Assembly (NCBI GenBank): GCA_003169895.1 | Contig: PNAE01000007.1 | Location: 60,310 to 124,309 of the forward strand | Length of the DNA: 64,000 nt | DNA from: Gemmatimonadota bacterium | Lineage (GTDB): Bacteria > Gemmatimonadota > Gemmatimonadetes > Gemmatimonadales > GWC2-71-9 | Direction: 5' to 3' | Shown: one piece after another, positions 18,476 to 27,381 of the stretch | Layout of the letters: each line of letters starts with the position of its first letter | Numbering within the stretch: position 1 is the stretch's first letter | Position numbers and translations under genes: made by a program | The notes under the pieces: generated by a model | What the model was told of the DNA's origin: nothing | Seen by the model: only the letters and a program-made list of their open reading frames with translations | The model's database searches: none

Positions 18476-19609
18476 TCACCCTTGAAACGGTATCGGGACG
18501 AAGGTCAGCATGAACACCACGAGGCACGCCAATCCCGTGAGGCGCCCACCGCGCGACACCGAACGATCGGGAATCACCACGGCAGGATGACTCCATTTGC
18601 CGCCGCCAATCGCGAACGTGAGGCCCGCCCACACGAACCACATCGGCGCCCGGGTACCCAGCAGCAGCAGACCTACCGCGACTACCATGGCAATCAGCCG
18701 TTGCTGCTTGCCGGCCAGCCCGTACAACACGTGACCGCCGTCCAGTTGCGACAGCGGCAACAGGTTGAGCCCCGTGATGAACATGCCGACCCAGCCCGCG
18801 AACGCCGGTGGCGCCAGCAGGACCGGGCCGGCCCCAGGAACGAGCCAGTAGCGGAGCGCGTGCGTGAGGAGCGAGTCGCCCAGGAAAATCGGATGGCCGG
18901 CGAACAGGATCAACGATGGTGCCCCCGCAACCTGTGCACTGACACGACTGGACAGCTGGTAACCCCAGAGCAGCACGCCCATCGCCACCACGAACCCCGC
19001 CAGCGGCCCAGCAGCACCGACATCCAGCAGCTGCCGCCGGTCGTACACCGGACTCCGCAGCCGGATGAACGCGCCCAGACCGCCGATTGGCGACAGATTC
19101 GGTGGCACCGGAATGAAGTACGGCGGCGAAACGTCAATGGCATAGCGCCGGGCCGCGAAGTAATGCCCGAGTTCGTGCACCAGCAGGATTCCCAGTAGTG
19201 GTACCGCGAACTCCCACCCGTCGAGCAGCGTCCGCCAGCCCCCGTTCACGACGAACGCAGCGAACTCGAGTGCGCCGGACACCGCACCTCCCAGCCCCGG
19301 ATGCACCGGCGGGCGCAAGTGACCCGAGACAACCGAGCCGGCGCCGAGCGTGCAGACAATGAAGAGGACCAGCAGGGCGCCATGCCAGAGCCAGCGTTCC
19401 GGGCGGGCCGGGGCCGTGCCCTGGATCAGGACGAGGCCGGTGTGGTCGTCGTCGCTCCAGTACCAGGCGCCGGGCCATTGGCGAAGAAACGCCCGGAGTG
19501 CCGAGCTGGGACCACGATGCTCGGGCCGGACGATGCCATCCTGGACGTGACGACTCCCCGCCAGCGTAACAGATCGCCACGCCGAGAAGAAATTGGCCGG
19601 GTCATTCAT
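18476..19609 (-). CDS. Site-2-type M50 family intramembrane metalloprotease
   Basis: 377-residue membrane protein. Zinc motif HELGHYFAARRYA near residue 145 in a membrane segment, and the second site NLLPLSQLDGGHVLYG near 280. Hydrophobic helices flank both. A ~70-residue soluble N-terminus precedes. S2P enzymes cut membrane-bound anti-sigma factors or signal-peptide remnants; the substrate here is not evident. Heads the M50-DHp-M1 operon; its start faces the rho promoter. Confidence 0.9.
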   Translation of the reverse strand: MNDPANFFSAWRSVTLAGSRHVQDGIVRPEHRGPSSALRAFLRQWPGAWYWSDDDHTGLVLIQGTAPARPERWLWHGALLVLFIVCTLGAGSVVSGHLRPPVHPGLGGAVSGALEFAAFVVNGGWRTLLDGWEFAVPLLGILLVHELGHYFAARRYAIDVSPPYFIPVPPNLSPIGGLGAFIRLRSPVYDRRQLLDVGAAGPLAGFVVAMGVLLWGYQLSSRVSAQVAGAPSLILFAGHPIFLGDSLLTHALRYWLVPGAGPVLLAPPAFAGWVGMFITGLNLLPLSQLDGGHVLYGLAGKQQRLIAMVVAVGLLLLGTRAPMWFVWAGLTFAIGGGKWSHPAVVIPDRSVSRGGRLTGLACLVVFMLTFVPIPFQG

Positions 19610-19617
19610 GGCAAGGC

Positions 19618-19646
19618 TTGACGGGAGGCCGGCAGACTCGTATTCT
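19618..19646 (+). promoter_or_regulatory. Probable sigma70 promoter of rho
   Basis: TTGACG (19618-19623) and TATTCT (19641-19646) with exactly 17 nt between. Transcription would start near 19653, leaving a leader of about 160 nt before the rho GTG, which suits the known autoregulation of rho in other bacteria. Confidence 0.6.
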
Positions 19647-19811
19647 CTGTGGCTTCCAGTCGCTCCGCACGTCGTTTAGCCGCTCCTGCCGCGCCTGCCG
19701 CGCGAGCCTCATACATCACACACGCCCTGACACGCCAATCCCGAACGGTGCGCACATCCCGACCTTTCTTGACCCCGGCGTCCGGCCGCACAACTCCATC
19801 CGGAGAGTTCC

Positions 19812-21059
19812 GTGGATATCGCTGAACTGAAACAGAAATCCGTCGCCGAGCTGCATGCGCTGGCCGCGGAGCTGAACATCACCAACTACTCGGGGCTCCG
19901 CAAGCAGGACATGATCTTCCGGATCGAGCAATCGCTGCTCGACAAGGATACCGTGATCCGCGGCGAAGGCGTGCTGGAGATCCTCCCCGAAGGATACGGG
20001 TTCCTGCGTTCACAGGACTGGAATTACCTGTACGGACCCGACGACATCTATGTCTCGCCGAGCCAGATCAAGCGCTTCGACCTGCGCACCGGCGATACCG
20101 TGATGGGACAGGTCCGCCCACCCAAGGAGGGCGAGCGCTACCTCGCGCTCCTCAAGGTCGAGGGCGTCAATTATGAGGAACCGGACCGGACCAAGTCACG
20201 CATCGCGTTCGACAACCTCAAGCCGCGGTACCCGGACCAGCGGATCCGGCTGGAGCGCGGAAACAACGACCTGTCGATGCGCGTGGTGGACCTCATGTCG
20301 CCCATCGGCAAGGGCCAGCGTGGTCTCATCGTCGCGCCGCCGAAGGCCGGCAAGACCATCCTGCTGCAGAAGCTCGCCAACGCCATCACCGAGAACCACC
20401 CCGAGTGCTACCTCATCGTGCTGCTGATCGATGAGCGCCCGGAAGAAGTCACCGACATGCAGGAGAACGTCGCGGCGGAGGTGATCGCGTCGACGTTCGA
20501 CGAACCGGCCGACCGCCACGTGCAGGTGGCGGACATGGTCATCGAGAAGGCGCGCCGCCTGGTCGAGCACGGGCGCGACGTGATCATCCTGCTCGACTCC
20601 ATCACCCGCCTCGCCCGCGCACACAACGTGGTGGTGCCGCACTCCGGCAAGATTCTTTCCGGCGGTGTGGACGCCAACGCGCTGCAGAAGCCGAAACGGT
20701 TCTTTGGCGCCGCCCGCAACATCGAGGGCGGCGGATCGCTCACCATCGTGGCGACGGCCCTGATCGACACCGGTTCGCGCATGGACGAAGTGATCTTCGA
20801 GGAGTTCAAGGGCACCGGCAACATGGAACTCGTCCTCGATCGCCGCCTCGCCGACCGGCGCGTCTTTCCCGCCATCGACATCAACAAGTCGGGCACCCGC
20901 AAGGAAGAGCTCCTCCTCGACAAGGACGAGCTCAATCGCGTTTACCTGCTGCGCAACTTCCTGGCCGACATGCCGGTGGTCGAGGCCATGGAGTTCCTGC
21001 TCGAGCGGATGAAGCGGACAAAGACCAACAAGGAGTTCTTCGCCACGATGGCGCAGTGA
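19812..21059 (+). CDS. rho: Transcription termination factor Rho
   Basis: Hexameric RNA-dependent ATPase that ends transcription at Rho-dependent sites. 415 residues, the compact form without a large N-terminal insert. N-terminal helix bundle ([18 protein letters not shown]), RNA-binding cold-shock-like fold with [13 protein letters not shown], Walker A APPKAGKT near 175, Walker [14 protein letters not shown], and C-terminal [13 protein letters not shown] start at 19812. The stop overlaps ruvX (GTGA). Presence of Rho fits the scarcity of strong T-tract terminators in this window. Confidence 0.98.
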   Translation: MDIAELKQKSVAELHALAAELNITNYSGLRKQDMIFRIEQSLLDKDTVIRGEGVLEILPEGYGFLRSQDWNYLYGPDDIYVSPSQIKRFDLRTGDTVMGQVRPPKEGERYLALLKVEGVNYEEPDRTKSRIAFDNLKPRYPDQRIRLERGNNDLSMRVVDLMSPIGKGQRGLIVAPPKAGKTILLQKLANAITENHPECYLIVLLIDERPEEVTDMQENVAAEVIASTFDEPADRHVQVADMVIEKARRLVEHGRDVIILLDSITRLARAHNVVVPHSGKILSGGVDANALQKPKRFFGAARNIEGGGSLTIVATALIDTGSRMDEVIFEEFKGTGNMELVLDRRLADRRVFPAIDINKSGTRKEELLLDKDELNRVYLLRNFLADMPVVEAMEFLLERMKRTKTNKEFFATMAQ

Positions 21060-21505
21060 CCCTTGGGGTGATCCCCCCCACCGGCCGCGTACTGGGGATG
21101 GACTGGGGCACCTCCCGCATCGGTGTCGCCATCAGCGATGAAACCCAGCTGATCGCGTCCCCGCTCGACACATTGACCCGGCGCACCGGCCGGCGACTCC
21201 CGGTGGGCCGGTTTCTCACCCTCGTCGAACGCGAGCAGCCGGTCGGCCTGCTGGTCGGGGTTCCGCTCGATGACGACGGGCTCGAAGGCGTCGCCGCCAT
21301 CGCGGCGCGAGAGATGGGGCGCGCGCTCGCTGCACGCAGCGGACTGCCACTCGATTGGATCGACGAAAGCTTCAGCACCGCCGATGCCCTCAGGCACACC
21401 CGTGAGGCCGGATCGCCGGCCGCCTCGACCGCGCGGCCGGCCCGCAGCATCGATGCAGCGGCGGCGGCCGAGGTGCTGCAGCGGTGGCTCGACGGACGCC
21501 GATGA
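21056..21505 (+). CDS. ruvX: RuvX/YqgF family RNase H-fold nuclease
   Basis: 149 residues. YqgF-family protein implicated in pre-16S rRNA 5' processing and annotated as putative Holliday junction resolvase. Visible: [16 protein letters not shown] with the first catalytic Asp, [22 protein letters not shown] with the Glu, and [15 protein letters not shown] with the last Asp. GTG start overlaps the rho stop by 4 nt; its own stop overlaps the mltG ATG. Confidence 0.92.
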   Translation: MTLGVIPPTGRVLGMDWGTSRIGVAISDETQLIASPLDTLTRRTGRRLPVGRFLTLVEREQPVGLLVGVPLDDDGLEGVAAIAAREMGRALAARSGLPLDWIDESFSTADALRHTREAGSPAASTARPARSIDAAAAAEVLQRWLDGRR

Positions 21506-22638
21506 TGATGTCGAACGTGACTAACGCTGAAGCCGGCGGAGTGAGGGTGCACGAGAGGAGGACTCGTAGTGAGCGCGCCCCGGCGTCGGTGCACAGCACC
21601 GGCGGCGATTCGCGAGGCAGCCCGCGCATCGGTCCGCGCGGGTGCAAGCGAATCGCGGGCGCGCGGGATCGGGTCCGACGGTTCGCGCACCCGCACCTCG
21701 CCGCGCTTGCGCTCGCCGCCTGTGCCTCCCCGGGCCCGCTCGAGCGCGTTCCGATCCCACCCGGCGCGGGCGTTCGTATCGCGGCAGATTCGCTCGCTGC
21801 CCATGGGGTGATCTGGTCGCGGCCGTGGTTCGTGCTGCGGGCTCGATGGGGCCATATCGATCACAGCCTCAAGGCGGGCATCTATCAGTTCGCTCGCCAC
21901 AGCAGCACCGGCGCGATACTGCACGCCCTCCGTGCCGGCGATGCCTTGCACTTTCGCGTCACGCTGCCGATCGGGGGCACGGTTTTCGACCTCGCTCGCA
22001 GTGTGCAGGACCACCTCGGCATTCCGCGCGACAGACTGCTGGCCGCCGCGCGCGATCCGGCATTGCTGCACGAGTTCCACATTCCCGGACCGAGCGTCGA
22101 GGGATGGCTGCTGCCAGAGAGCTTCGATTTCGGTGGTTTCGATTCCGCGAGCGACGTGCTGGGGCGCTTCATCACGGCGCGGGCGCAGGCCTGGGATTCC
22201 AGTTGGGACGCTCGCGCCGAGACGGCCGGTCTCGATCGCAACGCGCTGCTCGTGCTGGCAAGCATTGTCGAAGCGGAAGCCAGGAACCCCGCCGACCGAC
22301 CGCTCATCGCTGCCGTGTATCGCAACCGCCGTCGCCGGGGGATGTCGCTCGACGCCGATCCCACGATCGAGTACGCCTACTTGCTGCGTGATGGCGAGCG
22401 AAAGAGCCGGCTCTTTGACGTGGATTACCAGCTCGACTCGCCGTGGAACACCTATCGGCATCCTGGCCTGCCACCGGGACCGGTGGGCAACCCGTCCCAT
22501 CAGGCAATCGAAGCCGTGCTCACGCCGGCCAGCGTCCCATATCTGTACTTCGTCGCTGGTCCCGACGGAAAGAGCCTCTTCGCCACGACGTACACCGAGC
22601 ACCTGCGGAACGTCAGGAAGCTCCGAGGCGGAGGCTGA
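21502..22638 (+). CDS. mltG: Endolytic peptidoglycan transglycosylase MltG
   Basis: Cuts nascent glycan strands at the inner membrane, setting strand length. 378 residues from ATG 21502, which overlaps the ruvX stop. An Arg-rich ~62-residue N-terminus leads to a short hydrophobic segment, LAALALAACASPG, that could be a membrane anchor or lipobox. Then the YceG/MltG domain: VPIPPGAGVRIAADSLAAHG, SIVEAEARNPADRPLIAAVY with the catalytic Glu, and SPWNTYRHPGLPPGPVGNP. Start is uncertain: the segment before the hydrophobic stretch includes a strong RNA hairpin (21605-21656), and GTG codons in it are alternatives. Confidence 0.88.
   Translation: MMMSNVTNAEAGGVRVHERRTRSERAPASVHSTGGDSRGSPRIGPRGCKRIAGARDRVRRFAHPHLAALALAACASPGPLERVPIPPGAGVRIAADSLAAHGVIWSRPWFVLRARWGHIDHSLKAGIYQFARHSSTGAILHALRAGDALHFRVTLPIGGTVFDLARSVQDHLGIPRDRLLAAARDPALLHEFHIPGPSVEGWLLPESFDFGGFDSASDVLGRFITARAQAWDSSWDARAETAGLDRNALLVLASIVEAEARNPADRPLIAAVYRNRRRRGMSLDADPTIEYAYLLRDGERKSRLFDVDYQLDSPWNTYRHPGLPPGPVGNPSHQAIEAVLTPASVPYLYFVAGPDGKSLFATTYTEHLRNVRKLRGGG
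21605..21656 (+). promoter_or_regulatory. Nested inverted repeat in the 5' part of mltG
   Basis: Outer arms GCGATTCGC (21605-21613) and GCGAATCGC (21648-21656), inner arms CCCGCGC (21621-21627) and GCGCGGG (21636-21642) with an 8-nt loop. This could attenuate or time translation of mltG relative to rho-ruvX. It lies inside the reading frame, so it may also be chance in GC-rich sequence. Confidence 0.45.
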
Positions 22639-22674
22639 TCCGATTCTCCGCGTCCCGTGCTGCCTGACCCCGAG

Positions 22675-23469
22675 TTACGCAGCGACCGCAGGTTTGGCGG
22701 AATGAGCTGCTGCCGACTCTTGCGCTACCGCGATCCAGTCCCACGGCAGACGGTGACGCAATTTCGGTCCTGGGCGCACCCCTTGGCTGCGCCAACTGTA
22801 CTCGACGCGCCTGACCCTGGTGACCGTCAACCCGAGGCTGATCAGGGAGTCGCGTAACTCCTGCCTGGAATAATGCTTGGTCGGCACACCGTCGATTGAC
22901 ACGACGCCATTGGGACGTGCGCCAACATCCCAATGCCCAGCGCGCCGACTGGCCTGACTCCCGATTGCCTCCCGCTCTGCTGTCGCAACCATGGCTGCCG
23001 ACTCGAACGACGGCACGACGAGGATCAGTCTTCCGCCGGGAGAAAGTAGTGACCGCGCCGAGCGCAGCACGCTGGTTCGACCGCGGTGAGAGGGGTGGAT
23101 CGCCACGTTGACACAGAGCACGACGTCAAACTGGGCGCGACTCTGCCTCGGGGCGGACGCGGCTTGATGTACCGCGATGTTTCCCTTCTTTCGGACACTT
23201 GCGCGAGCGATTGCTACACACGCCCTGGAGCGTTCGAAACCCTGGACTTCTTCGAACAACCGGCCCAGAATCGGAAGGTATGTCCCGACGCCGCAGCCGA
23301 AGTCGGCGACCGAGCGCGCCCGACGAACACTCCGCTTCAGTTCAGCCGTAATCACCCGGAACCGGTCGTGGTACAGGGTATTGAATATTTCGTGATCCCA
23401 CCGACGTGCCATCCTGTCCCAGTAGTTCCTGTCTTGTTTCCGAGGCGGCTGAGTAACGTTGCGTCCCAT
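22675..23469 (-). CDS. Class I SAM-dependent methyltransferase
   Basis: 264 residues from ATG 23469. Motif I VADFGCGVGTYLPILG, FDVVLCVNV as motif II and LLSPGGRLILVVPSFE as motif III. The N-terminus KQDRNYWDRMARRWDHEIF resembles small-molecule or lipid methyltransferases of the Methyltransf_11/25 type. Substrate unknown. The same frame is open another 134 codons upstream, including a hydrophobic stretch (VFFRFLFAFP) overlapping the end of thiE, so a longer form cannot be fully excluded. Converges with mltG. Confidence 0.8.
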   Translation of the reverse strand: MGRNVTQPPRKQDRNYWDRMARRWDHEIFNTLYHDRFRVITAELKRSVRRARSVADFGCGVGTYLPILGRLFEEVQGFERSRACVAIARASVRKKGNIAVHQAASAPRQSRAQFDVVLCVNVAIHPSHRGRTSVLRSARSLLSPGGRLILVVPSFESAAMVATAEREAIGSQASRRAGHWDVGARPNGVVSIDGVPTKHYSRQELRDSLISLGLTVTRVRRVEYSWRSQGVRPGPKLRHRLPWDWIAVAQESAAAHSAKPAVAA

Positions 23470-23723
23470 GTGGCCAGAAACCCTGCGCCGAGCAGCGGCT
23501 GGATAGCAGCGATCCCCTCGGTCCCGCAATGCGCCGGGCGTGCTCGGCCGTAGCCCGACTGCGATTGTGCCCCGATGCCAACGAAAACGGTACTGACGCT
23601 CTACCTCGTGACCGATCGCAGCGACACCGGCTAGTCTGGTGGAAAAGCGCCATTTGATGCGATCGCACGGGAACGCGAACAAGAACCGGAAGAATACGTA
23701 CAGCGCTGCGAGGAGACCAAGAG

Positions 23724-24347
23724 TCAACGAGTTGCCGGCATCGTGTACCGCCGCGCCGCCGCCTCGACATCCCCACTCTCCAGGATCCCGCGCACTACCG
23801 CCACACCGGCAAACCCGGCAGCACGTGCAGCCGCCACGTCCCCGGGCACTACACCGCCGATGACGACACACGGTCTGCCGCCGGCCCGGGCCAGAATCCC
23901 ACTCGCGCCATCCAGGCCCAGTGGCGCCCCCGCATCGCGCTTGGTGATCGTACCGTGCAGCGGTCCGATACCCCAGTAATCTGCGGCAGCGCCGCGCACG
24001 AACTCGCCGTCACCGCCAACGGACGCCCCGATGACGAAGTCCGCCGGCACAATCCGACGAGCCAGCGCCGGCGAGAGATCGTCCGGCCCGAGATGGACGC
24101 CCGCCGCACCGACCGCCAACGCGATATCCAGCCGGTCGTTGATGAAGATCGGCACGTCCAGTTCGCGGATCAGCTCGGCCGCCAGGTCGAGCACCGCGCG
24201 ATCCGACGCCTGCTTCAGCCGCAGCTGCACTGCCGTCACGCCACCCTGCACCGCTGCCCGGCAGAGCAGGATCGGATCGCGACCGGCGAGCAACGCATCG
24301 TCGGTCACAAGCAGGAGGCGGAGGGCGGCAGCTAGATTCTCGCGCAT
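23724..24347 (-). CDS. thiE: Thiamine phosphate synthase
   Basis: Joins HMP-pyrophosphate and thiazole phosphate to give thiamine phosphate. 207 residues, TIM barrel: VTAVQLRLKQASDRAVLDLA, DVPIFINDRLDIALAVGAAG, GVHLGPDDLSP, GASVGG, DYWGIGPLHGTITKRDAGAP and VVIGGVVPGDV. The usual family motif has ...KxK.. at the pyrophosphate site, here RLKQ. ATG 24347 is only 12 nt from the divergent rlmI start. No other thi gene or TPP riboswitch is nearby. Confidence 0.9.
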   Translation of the reverse strand: MRENLAAALRLLLVTDDALLAGRDPILLCRAAVQGGVTAVQLRLKQASDRAVLDLAAELIRELDVPIFINDRLDIALAVGAAGVHLGPDDLSPALARRIVPADFVIGASVGGDGEFVRGAAADYWGIGPLHGTITKRDAGAPLGLDGASGILARAGGRPCVVIGGVVPGDVAAARAAGFAGVAVVRGILESGDVEAAARRYTMPATR

Positions 24348-24359
24348 GAGCGGACAAAG

Positions 24360-25514
24360 ATGAGCTGGGCAACCGTGTCGGCGCGCGGGGCTTCCCGATG
24401 GGCCACCGGGCACCCGTGGATTTACCGCAGCGACGTCATCACCCATCCGGACTATGCCGGAATCATCCCCGTTCGGGATGACCGGGGCAGGTTTCTCGGC
24501 CAGGCAATCTGTTCACCGCGGTCGGAAATCCGGCTGCGGCTGCTCGAACGGACCGAGACCCCGATCGATTATGCCTGGTGGCGTTTACAGTTCGAACGTT
24601 GCCGCCACCGCCGCCAGGAGATCGATGCCACGGCATGGCGCGCCGTTCACGCCGAAGGTGACAGTCTTCCCGCCCTGGTAGTCGATCGGTATGACCGCTG
24701 GCTCGTGGTACAGTTGCTTTCGGCCGCACTGGAGACGCAACGCGATGTGATCATCGAGGCGCTGCGCGACACCTTCAAGGCCGATGGCATCCTGCTGCGT
24801 CATGACGTCGGCATCCGCCGGCTGGAGGGCCTCGACGAAGCGGTCGTGGTCGTGAGCGGTGAGGTTCCCCAGCAAGTCGAGGTACGCGAGGGGGCGGTGC
24901 GCTGGTATGCGGCTCCGTGGACCGGTCAGAAGACGGGCGCGTTTCTCGACCAGCGGGACAATCGCCTGCTCGCGGGCGCGATCGCCCCGCGAGATGGGGT
25001 GGCGCTGGATTGTTTTTCCTACCACGGGTCGTTCGCCCTGCACCTCGCGACGAAGTCCCGCTCCGTGATCGCGCTCGACGCCAGCGACGAGGCACTGGCG
25101 CGAGGCGCCGTGAACGCAGCGATCAACGGCATGGATAACATTGAGTGGGTCGCCGGCGACGCGTTCGACCTGTTGCCCGAATGGGGTCGTCAGGGCCGCC
25201 GGTTCGATGTCGTCGTGGTCGATCCGCCCGCTTTCGCCAAGAGCAAGGCCCATGTCGCCGCCGCCCTCCGCGGCTACCACGAGATCAATCGCCGGGCGAT
25301 GCGGCTGGTGGCGCCCGGCGGATGGCTCCTGACCGCGAGCTGCTCGTTCCACGTGCAGCGACCGCAGTTCATGGACATGATCGCAGGGGCGGCGGCGGCC
25401 AGCGGTCGGCGGTTTACGCTTCACCGGATTCTCGGTCAGGGGGTCGATCATCCGGAGGTCGTGACGATCCCGGAGACCGGGTATCTGAAAGGAGTGCTGT
25501 TGCGGGCGGACTAG
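24360..25514 (+). CDS. rlmI: 23S rRNA m5C methyltransferase, RlmI family
   Basis: 384 residues: N-terminal PUA-like domain (WATGHPWIYRSDV), then a Rossmann methyltransferase with DCFSYHGSFALHLA, VVVDPPAFAKSK and TASCSFHV (catalytic Cys). Together with QKTGAFLDQRDNR this is the RlmI (m5C1962 of 23S rRNA) architecture. ATG 24360 has GGACAAAG in front. Its promoter must lie inside thiE because the two starts are 12 nt apart. Confidence 0.88.
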   Translation: MSWATVSARGASRWATGHPWIYRSDVITHPDYAGIIPVRDDRGRFLGQAICSPRSEIRLRLLERTETPIDYAWWRLQFERCRHRRQEIDATAWRAVHAEGDSLPALVVDRYDRWLVVQLLSAALETQRDVIIEALRDTFKADGILLRHDVGIRRLEGLDEAVVVVSGEVPQQVEVREGAVRWYAAPWTGQKTGAFLDQRDNRLLAGAIAPRDGVALDCFSYHGSFALHLATKSRSVIALDASDEALARGAVNAAINGMDNIEWVAGDAFDLLPEWGRQGRRFDVVVVDPPAFAKSKAHVAAALRGYHEINRRAMRLVAPGGWLLTASCSFHVQRPQFMDMIAGAAAASGRRFTLHRILGQGVDHPEVVTIPETGYLKGVLLRAD

Positions 25515-25526
25515 AGTGAGCCGAAA

Positions 25527-25616
25527 GCCATGAGCCGTGAGCCCGCGGGTTGAGTTGGCGCGCGGCATGCGAACTCTCGCGTAGGGTTTTGGGGCCCATG
25601 GCCCATGGCTCGTGGG
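25527..25616. repeat. Imperfect inverted repeat of GAGCCATG-like units
   Basis: Left part reads AGCCATGAGCCGTGAGCC, right part reads GGGCCCATGGCCCATGGCTC then GTGGG. The right part, reverse-complemented, is again units of GAGCCATGGGCC. Lies between rlmI and the next gene, 12 nt after the rlmI stop. Same construction as at 30346-30448 and 38160-38199 but with a different unit. Confidence 0.6.
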
Positions 25617-25670
25617 TCCAGCTCCGGCGTCCCCAATTGACGTGCGCCACCAAATTCACGACGTTACTGC

Positions 25671-26528
25671 ATGCTTTCGGCGCAGCACCTGCTCTCCAGC
25701 ACCCGCAAACGGCGCCCGCTCCGTTCGGTTCGGCAACAGTACGATCTCTACATCATGGACCGGATCGAGCACTACAAGAACTCGATCTCGCGCGAAGAGC
25801 TGCTGCGGCAGGCGGACGAAGCCATGGTCGACCTGCGTGGCGACGAGCAGTTCCTGCTCACCGAGGTGCTGGCCCAGACGGTCGTCGACGAGTTCATCAG
25901 GAAGCGACTCGGCATCCGCGGATTCGAGACCTGGCGGAAGTCCTACCCCAAGCTGCGCGCCGCACAGCGGGATCCGACCCACTGGGGACTCGACGCCAAT
26001 CAACTCGTCGCGAGTCTCGCGCCGCGCATCGAGCCCGACGATACCGTGCTGGTAGTGGGCAGCGGTGCCGAGGCATGCGCCTACCTGCTGGCCGCCCATG
26101 ATGGCGTGGTGACCTTCGTTGACCGCGACGTCGGCGTGGTGGAGCGCGCCGAGCACCGCATCGCGATGGAGTCGCTGTCGTCAACGTTCGAAGCGATGTG
26201 CGTGCAGTTCGGCCCGTGGCTCCCGTGCCTCAGCGGCGACTTCGCGCTGGTGGTAGTCGACGCCGGGACCCTGGCGTCGCTCACGCCGGGCGAGCGACGC
26301 GTCCTGCTCGCCGAATTGCAGCGGATCACCGCCCCCGGAGGGCTTCACGCGCTGGTGCCCGATTCGCTCGGAGCCGGGCCCGAAGGCCTCGCCGGACATT
26401 ACGCCAGCTGGCAGCGCGAGTCGATGCCGCCGGCGGGGCGGCGCGCGCGGGGGGCGCAATCACGAGGGGCGTTGTTCGTGAAGCCGGCGGCAGAGCTCGC
26501 CGACCAGAGGCACGACGCTCGAGCCTAG
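25671..26528 (+). CDS. Methyltransferase-like Rossmann protein
   Basis: 285 residues. N-terminal helical part (DLYIMDRIEHYKNSISREEL), then a Rossmann-like core: DDTVLVVGSGAEACAYLLA, VVTFVDRDVGVVERAEHRI and FALVVVDAGTLASLTPGER, ITAPGGLHALVPDSL. The pattern fits class I SAM-dependent methyltransferases, but motif I is VVGSGAEA instead of the usual D/E-x-G-x-G. ATG 25671 may be replaced by ATG 25755. Substrate unknown. A strong bidirectional terminator follows. Confidence 0.65.
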   Translation: MLSAQHLLSSTRKRRPLRSVRQQYDLYIMDRIEHYKNSISREELLRQADEAMVDLRGDEQFLLTEVLAQTVVDEFIRKRLGIRGFETWRKSYPKLRAAQRDPTHWGLDANQLVASLAPRIEPDDTVLVVGSGAEACAYLLAAHDGVVTFVDRDVGVVERAEHRIAMESLSSTFEAMCVQFGPWLPCLSGDFALVVVDAGTLASLTPGERRVLLAELQRITAPGGLHALVPDSLGAGPEGLAGHYASWQRESMPPAGRRARGAQSRGALFVKPAAELADQRHDARA

Positions 26529-26564
26529 TTACGTCGGCGCCATGTTGGACGCTTCGTCCGTAAG

Positions 26565-26603
26565 AAACAAATCGGGCCGGCAACATGCCGGCCCGGTTTG
26601 TTT
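26565..26603. terminator. Bidirectional intrinsic terminator
   Basis: Left arm AAACAAATCGGGCCGGCA, loop ACA, right arm TGCCGGCCCGGTTTGTTT. GC-rich 9-bp core with A-tract on one side and T-tract on the other, so it works in both directions, between the converging methyltransferase-like gene and the lysine-rich peptide gene. The best intrinsic terminator in the window. Confidence 0.85.
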
Positions 26604-26635
26604 GAGTTCGCGTCTGAGACGCGACCGACGCGAAA

Positions 26636-26725
26636 CTACTTCTTCTTCCCGCGCTTCGCGGCCTTCTTGCCACGCTTCGCGGACTTCTTCGCGCCGCGCT
26701 TTGCGGCCTTCTTACGAGCTGCCAT
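26636..26725 (-). CDS. 29-aa Lys/Ala/Arg-rich basic peptide
   Basis: Reads MAARKKAAKRGAKKSAKRGK and then KAAKRGKKK, a repeat of the unit KKAAKRG(A/K)K. It resembles the basic tails of histone-H1-like proteins and AlgP, so nucleic-acid binding is a reasonable inference. Strong support: AGGGAGG 6 nt before ATG 26725, an upstream promoter candidate at 26819-26846, and an intrinsic terminator after it. The codons are highly repetitive but consistent with the surrounding GC-rich usage. Confidence 0.75.
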   Translation of the reverse strand: MAARKKAAKRGAKKSAKRGKKAAKRGKKK

Positions 26726-27381
26726 GGAGCCTCCCTGAGAATTGGTTTGCGCGAGACATCGTCGTACGCGCGATGCTCGCGGCGACGCTCCCAGCACTGA
26801 GGTGCGGAGTAGCGTCGGCATATACAAGATCGAATTTTTTTTGCAACGCGCAATACCCCCCGCACAACGGAACCGCCGGCAACGCAGTGGGTACCATCGA
26901 CCAACCACACCACCGCATCCCGTTCGCGGCGGCGGACGCGGCGCCGGATGACGCGCGCGCCGCGGCTGTTACGCGGGATCGTCGCTAACCGTTCGCCGCG
27001 CAATGCGATCGCCGTGATCACACGCAATACCAGATTCCATATGGGTTTGCTCGTGATCAGCGCGATCGGCGCACGCGTGCAGCATGCCGATCCAACGCAC
27101 CACCGACGCGATGGTGCAACCGCTCGGAATCCGCACTCGCTGCGTCGGCACTCGACGTCGGAATGCCGAAAATCCGTCGCTGACGCGACCGACCCCGCCG
27201 ACCGGTGCGGAGGCCGACTTTGCCCGCGAACGCACTTTTTTCTCATCCGACGCCAAGCCGGAGGGACCCCGCTTGGGTGCGACGGCGTCCCGTCTCGCGC
27301 CCGGATTCGCCGTCGCATGCTCTTCTATCTTGTGTCGTCTCTCCTCATATTCCCCGGCGTTCTCCAATCGTCAGGCGTGAC
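26726..27381. other. Long intergenic region, 656 bases
   Basis: Lies between the divergent basic-peptide gene and tdh. The left 120 bases hold the peptide gene's leader and promoter. The rest has short open frames on both strands with no convincing start, composition or similarity, and TTTTTT/AATTTTTTTT tracts. No tRNA or riboswitch fold recognised. Confidence 0.5.
26819..26846 (-). promoter_or_regulatory. Probable sigma70 promoter of the basic peptide gene
   Basis: On the minus strand TTGCAA (26846-26841), 16 nt with an A-tract, then TATATG (26824-26819). This is the most AT-rich spot in the neighbourhood. The transcript would have a leader of about 85 nt. Confidence 0.5.

Noticed and set aside
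20932..22602. 556-codon minus-strand open frame over ruvX and mltG
   Set aside because: Antisense to two well-supported genes; no recognisable domains.
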